From the NCBI GenBank assembly GCA_013349295.1, contig DUZW01000021.1:1-55515 (forward strand): DNA of 55,515 nt, given 5' to 3'. Position numbers and translations under genes: made by a program. The notes under the pieces are model-generated. The model saw only the letters and a list, made by a program, of their open reading frames with translations. It did not search any database and was not told the origin of the DNA. Positions 54,281 to 55,515 of the stretch are shown one piece after another (position 1 is the first letter of the stretch; the number at the start of each line of letters is the position of its first letter). This DNA comes from Deltaproteobacteria bacterium (GTDB lineage: Bacteria; Desulfobacterota; Desulfobulbia; Desulfobulbales; Desulfurivibrionaceae).

Positions 54281-55515
54281 ATGCCTGAAACACACGAAAT
54301 AATCATTGTCGGCGCGGGCCTTTCCGGTTTGAGCGCCAGCCATTTTCTAAGCAGAAGCGCGCCGGATCTGGACATTCTCATGCTTGAGCAGGATGGTCGC
54401 CCCGGCGGCGCGGTACGCTCCTTTCAGGAACAAGGATACCTGGCCGAATGGGGGCCGCACGGCTTTCTGGACAACAACCCGGCCAGCCGCGCCCTGCTCG
54501 GCGAAACCGGCCTGGACCGCATTGCCCAGAAAGCCCCCCTGGGGAGCTTTGTCCGTTATGTCTGCCACGGGGGACGGCTGGTACAACTGCCCCAGAAACC
54601 CTCCGCCCTGCTCGCGACCCCACTCTTATCCCCTCTGGGGAAAATACGCCTGCTGGGCGATCTTTTCAAAAAACCACGGGCCGAAGAACAAAGCGTCGGA
54701 GAGTGGGCGGCATACCGCTTCGGTCCTGAAATTTTGCCCTTGGTGGATGCCGCGATCACCGGGACTTTTGCCGGGGATTATGAACGGATCAGCATCGATG
54801 CCGTGATGCCGGGAGTGCGGGCTCTGGAAAAGGAAGCAGGTTCCGTGCTCAAAGGGCTGCTCAGAAAAAAAAGAGGCTCCGGTACGGGGATGCTGCCGGC
54901 CATGACCAGCTTTCCCCAAGGGATGGAACAACTTATCACCACCCTGGCGACAGGGCCGAACATTCTCTATCATACCCCGGTGCGGACAATCACCCGCGAA
55001 AACAAAGCCTGGGAGATCAGCACCGAACACAAAACCTACCGGGCGACCACCCTCATTCTCGCTCTGCCGATCAACCGCGCCTTAAAGCTGCTGGCCGCCC
55101 ATGCGCCGCCCATGGCCGCCATCCCCACGGCGAGCATCGCCACCGTGGCCTTGGGCTTCACGGACAAGGCGCAGGTTCCCTTTGGTTTCGGCTATCTGGC
55201 CCCGGAGCGAGAAAAACGCTTCGCCATGGGTGCGCTTTTTTCCACCCATATGTTTCCCGGCCGCGCCCCCAAGGAAGCGGTGCTGATGGAGGCCCTGGTC
55301 GGAGGCCGCCGCCATCCGGAGCGGCTTGAGCTGTCCGACGAGACGTTGATCAACCGCATCTATGATGATCTCAGCAAACTGATCCTCTTACCGGATCCCC
55401 CATCTTTCAGCCGGGTACTCCGCGGAGAAAGCAGCATCCCTCAACTGGAAATGGGTTACCCCGCACTTCTGAACTGGAAGGATTCCCTGGAACAGCAACT
55501 GACGGATTGCATCTC
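54281..55515 (+). CDS. hemY: Protoporphyrinogen oxidase, HemY/PPOX type (cut by window end)
   Basis: 411 residues of a longer gene, no stop in the window. ATG 54281 has GGAAG eight bases upstream. The FAD-binding start EIIIVGAGLSGLSASHFLS and LMLEQDGRPGGAVRSF are typical of the amine-oxidase-like PPOX family, and GPHGFLDNN, DAAITGTFAGDYERISIDAV and TSFPQGMEQL are PPOX signatures. It oxidises protoporphyrinogen IX, or coproporphyrinogen in Gram-positive-type pathways. A normal protein is about 460 residues, so perhaps 50 are missing at the C-terminus. The flavodoxin-like gene is divergent to it. Confidence 0.9.
   Translation, partial: MPETHEIIIVGAGLSGLSASHFLSRSAPDLDILMLEQDGRPGGAVRSFQEQGYLAEWGPHGFLDNNPASRALLGETGLDRIAQKAPLGSFVRYVCHGGRLVQLPQKPSALLATPLLSPLGKIRLLGDLFKKPRAEEQSVGEWAAYRFGPEILPLVDAAITGTFAGDYERISIDAVMPGVRALEKEAGSVLKGLLRKKRGSGTGMLPAMTSFPQGMEQLITTLATGPNILYHTPVRTITRENKAWEISTEHKTYRATTLILALPINRALKLLAAHAPPMAAIPTASIATVALGFTDKAQVPFGFGYLAPEREKRFAMGALFSTHMFPGRAPKEAVLMEALVGGRRHPERLELSDETLINRIYDDLSKLILLPDPPSFSRVLRGESSIPQLEMGYPALLNWKDSLEQQLTDCI

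Overview
The window is about 55.5 kb of moderately GC-rich chromosome from a Gram-negative anaerobe. The best guess is Desulfobacterota (formerly Deltaproteobacteria), possibly near Desulfobulbaceae. The guess rests on Gram-negative envelope genes (bamD, kdsD), folate C1 enzymes of the Wood-Ljungdahl type (a MetF-MetV fusion and an hdrC-like/mvhD-like/metV operon), a small siroheme sulfite reductase, a fused ispDF gene, corrinoid and heme genes, and large PAS sensor kinases. No 16S gene is present, so the taxonomy is inference. I see no prophage, insertion sequence or CRISPR array.

Layout. 0.2-3.1 kb: a small His-rich membrane protein and a hybrid histidine kinase joined by a TAATG stop/start overlap. 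3.2-10.5 kb (minus strand): a run of SH3 protein, M48 lipoprotein, CHASE2-adenylate cyclase and two half-ABC exporters. 10.8-14.1 kb: a chemoreceptor, ppnP and a DUF1566 protein. 14.2-19.1 kb (plus): glgX, an SGNH hydrolase, a NifA-type sigma-54 activator and queH. 19.2-21.5 kb: bamD, trxA, a zinc-ribbon membrane protein and a methyltransferase. 21.6-27.8 kb (plus): the metF-metV fusion, purF, kdsD and the hdrC/mvhD/metV operon. 28.5-32.6 kb: a very large hybrid sensor kinase. 33-37.4 kb (minus): gap, rimI, pgk, tpiA, secG and tRNA-Leu(GAG) as one transcription unit. 37.5-40.0 kb: rmuC, a flagellin-like relic and a siroheme reductase. 40.4-44.7 kb: a tRNA with CAU anticodon, a Nif3-family gene, a zinc-ribbon coiled-coil gene, rnpB, ispDF and thpR. 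44.9-47.8 kb: aroD, aroE, aroA. 47.9-49.6 kb: pgi. 49.9-53.2 kb: a J-domain protein, an M48-TPR peptidase and cobO. The end holds a flavodoxin-like gene and a hemY-type gene cut by the window edge.

How it fits together. The metabolic genes form coherent blocks: lower glycolysis (gap-pgk-tpiA) with pgi and glgX for glycogen and sugar flow, the shikimate pathway, MEP isoprenoid synthesis, and folate-linked C1 reduction with probable electron-transfer partners (MvhD-like and HdrC-like). Signalling capacity is high: two hybrid kinases, one chemoreceptor, one class III cyclase and one sigma-54 activator.

Beyond the genes, the window holds three kinds of dispersed non-coding repeat: a ~98-bp imperfect palindrome (three copies), a hairpin with a conserved 3' tail (four copies), and AAGGNNN heptamer arrays (two loci). 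These repeats, and the flagellin relic ahead of the siroheme reductase, are the least explained parts of the window.
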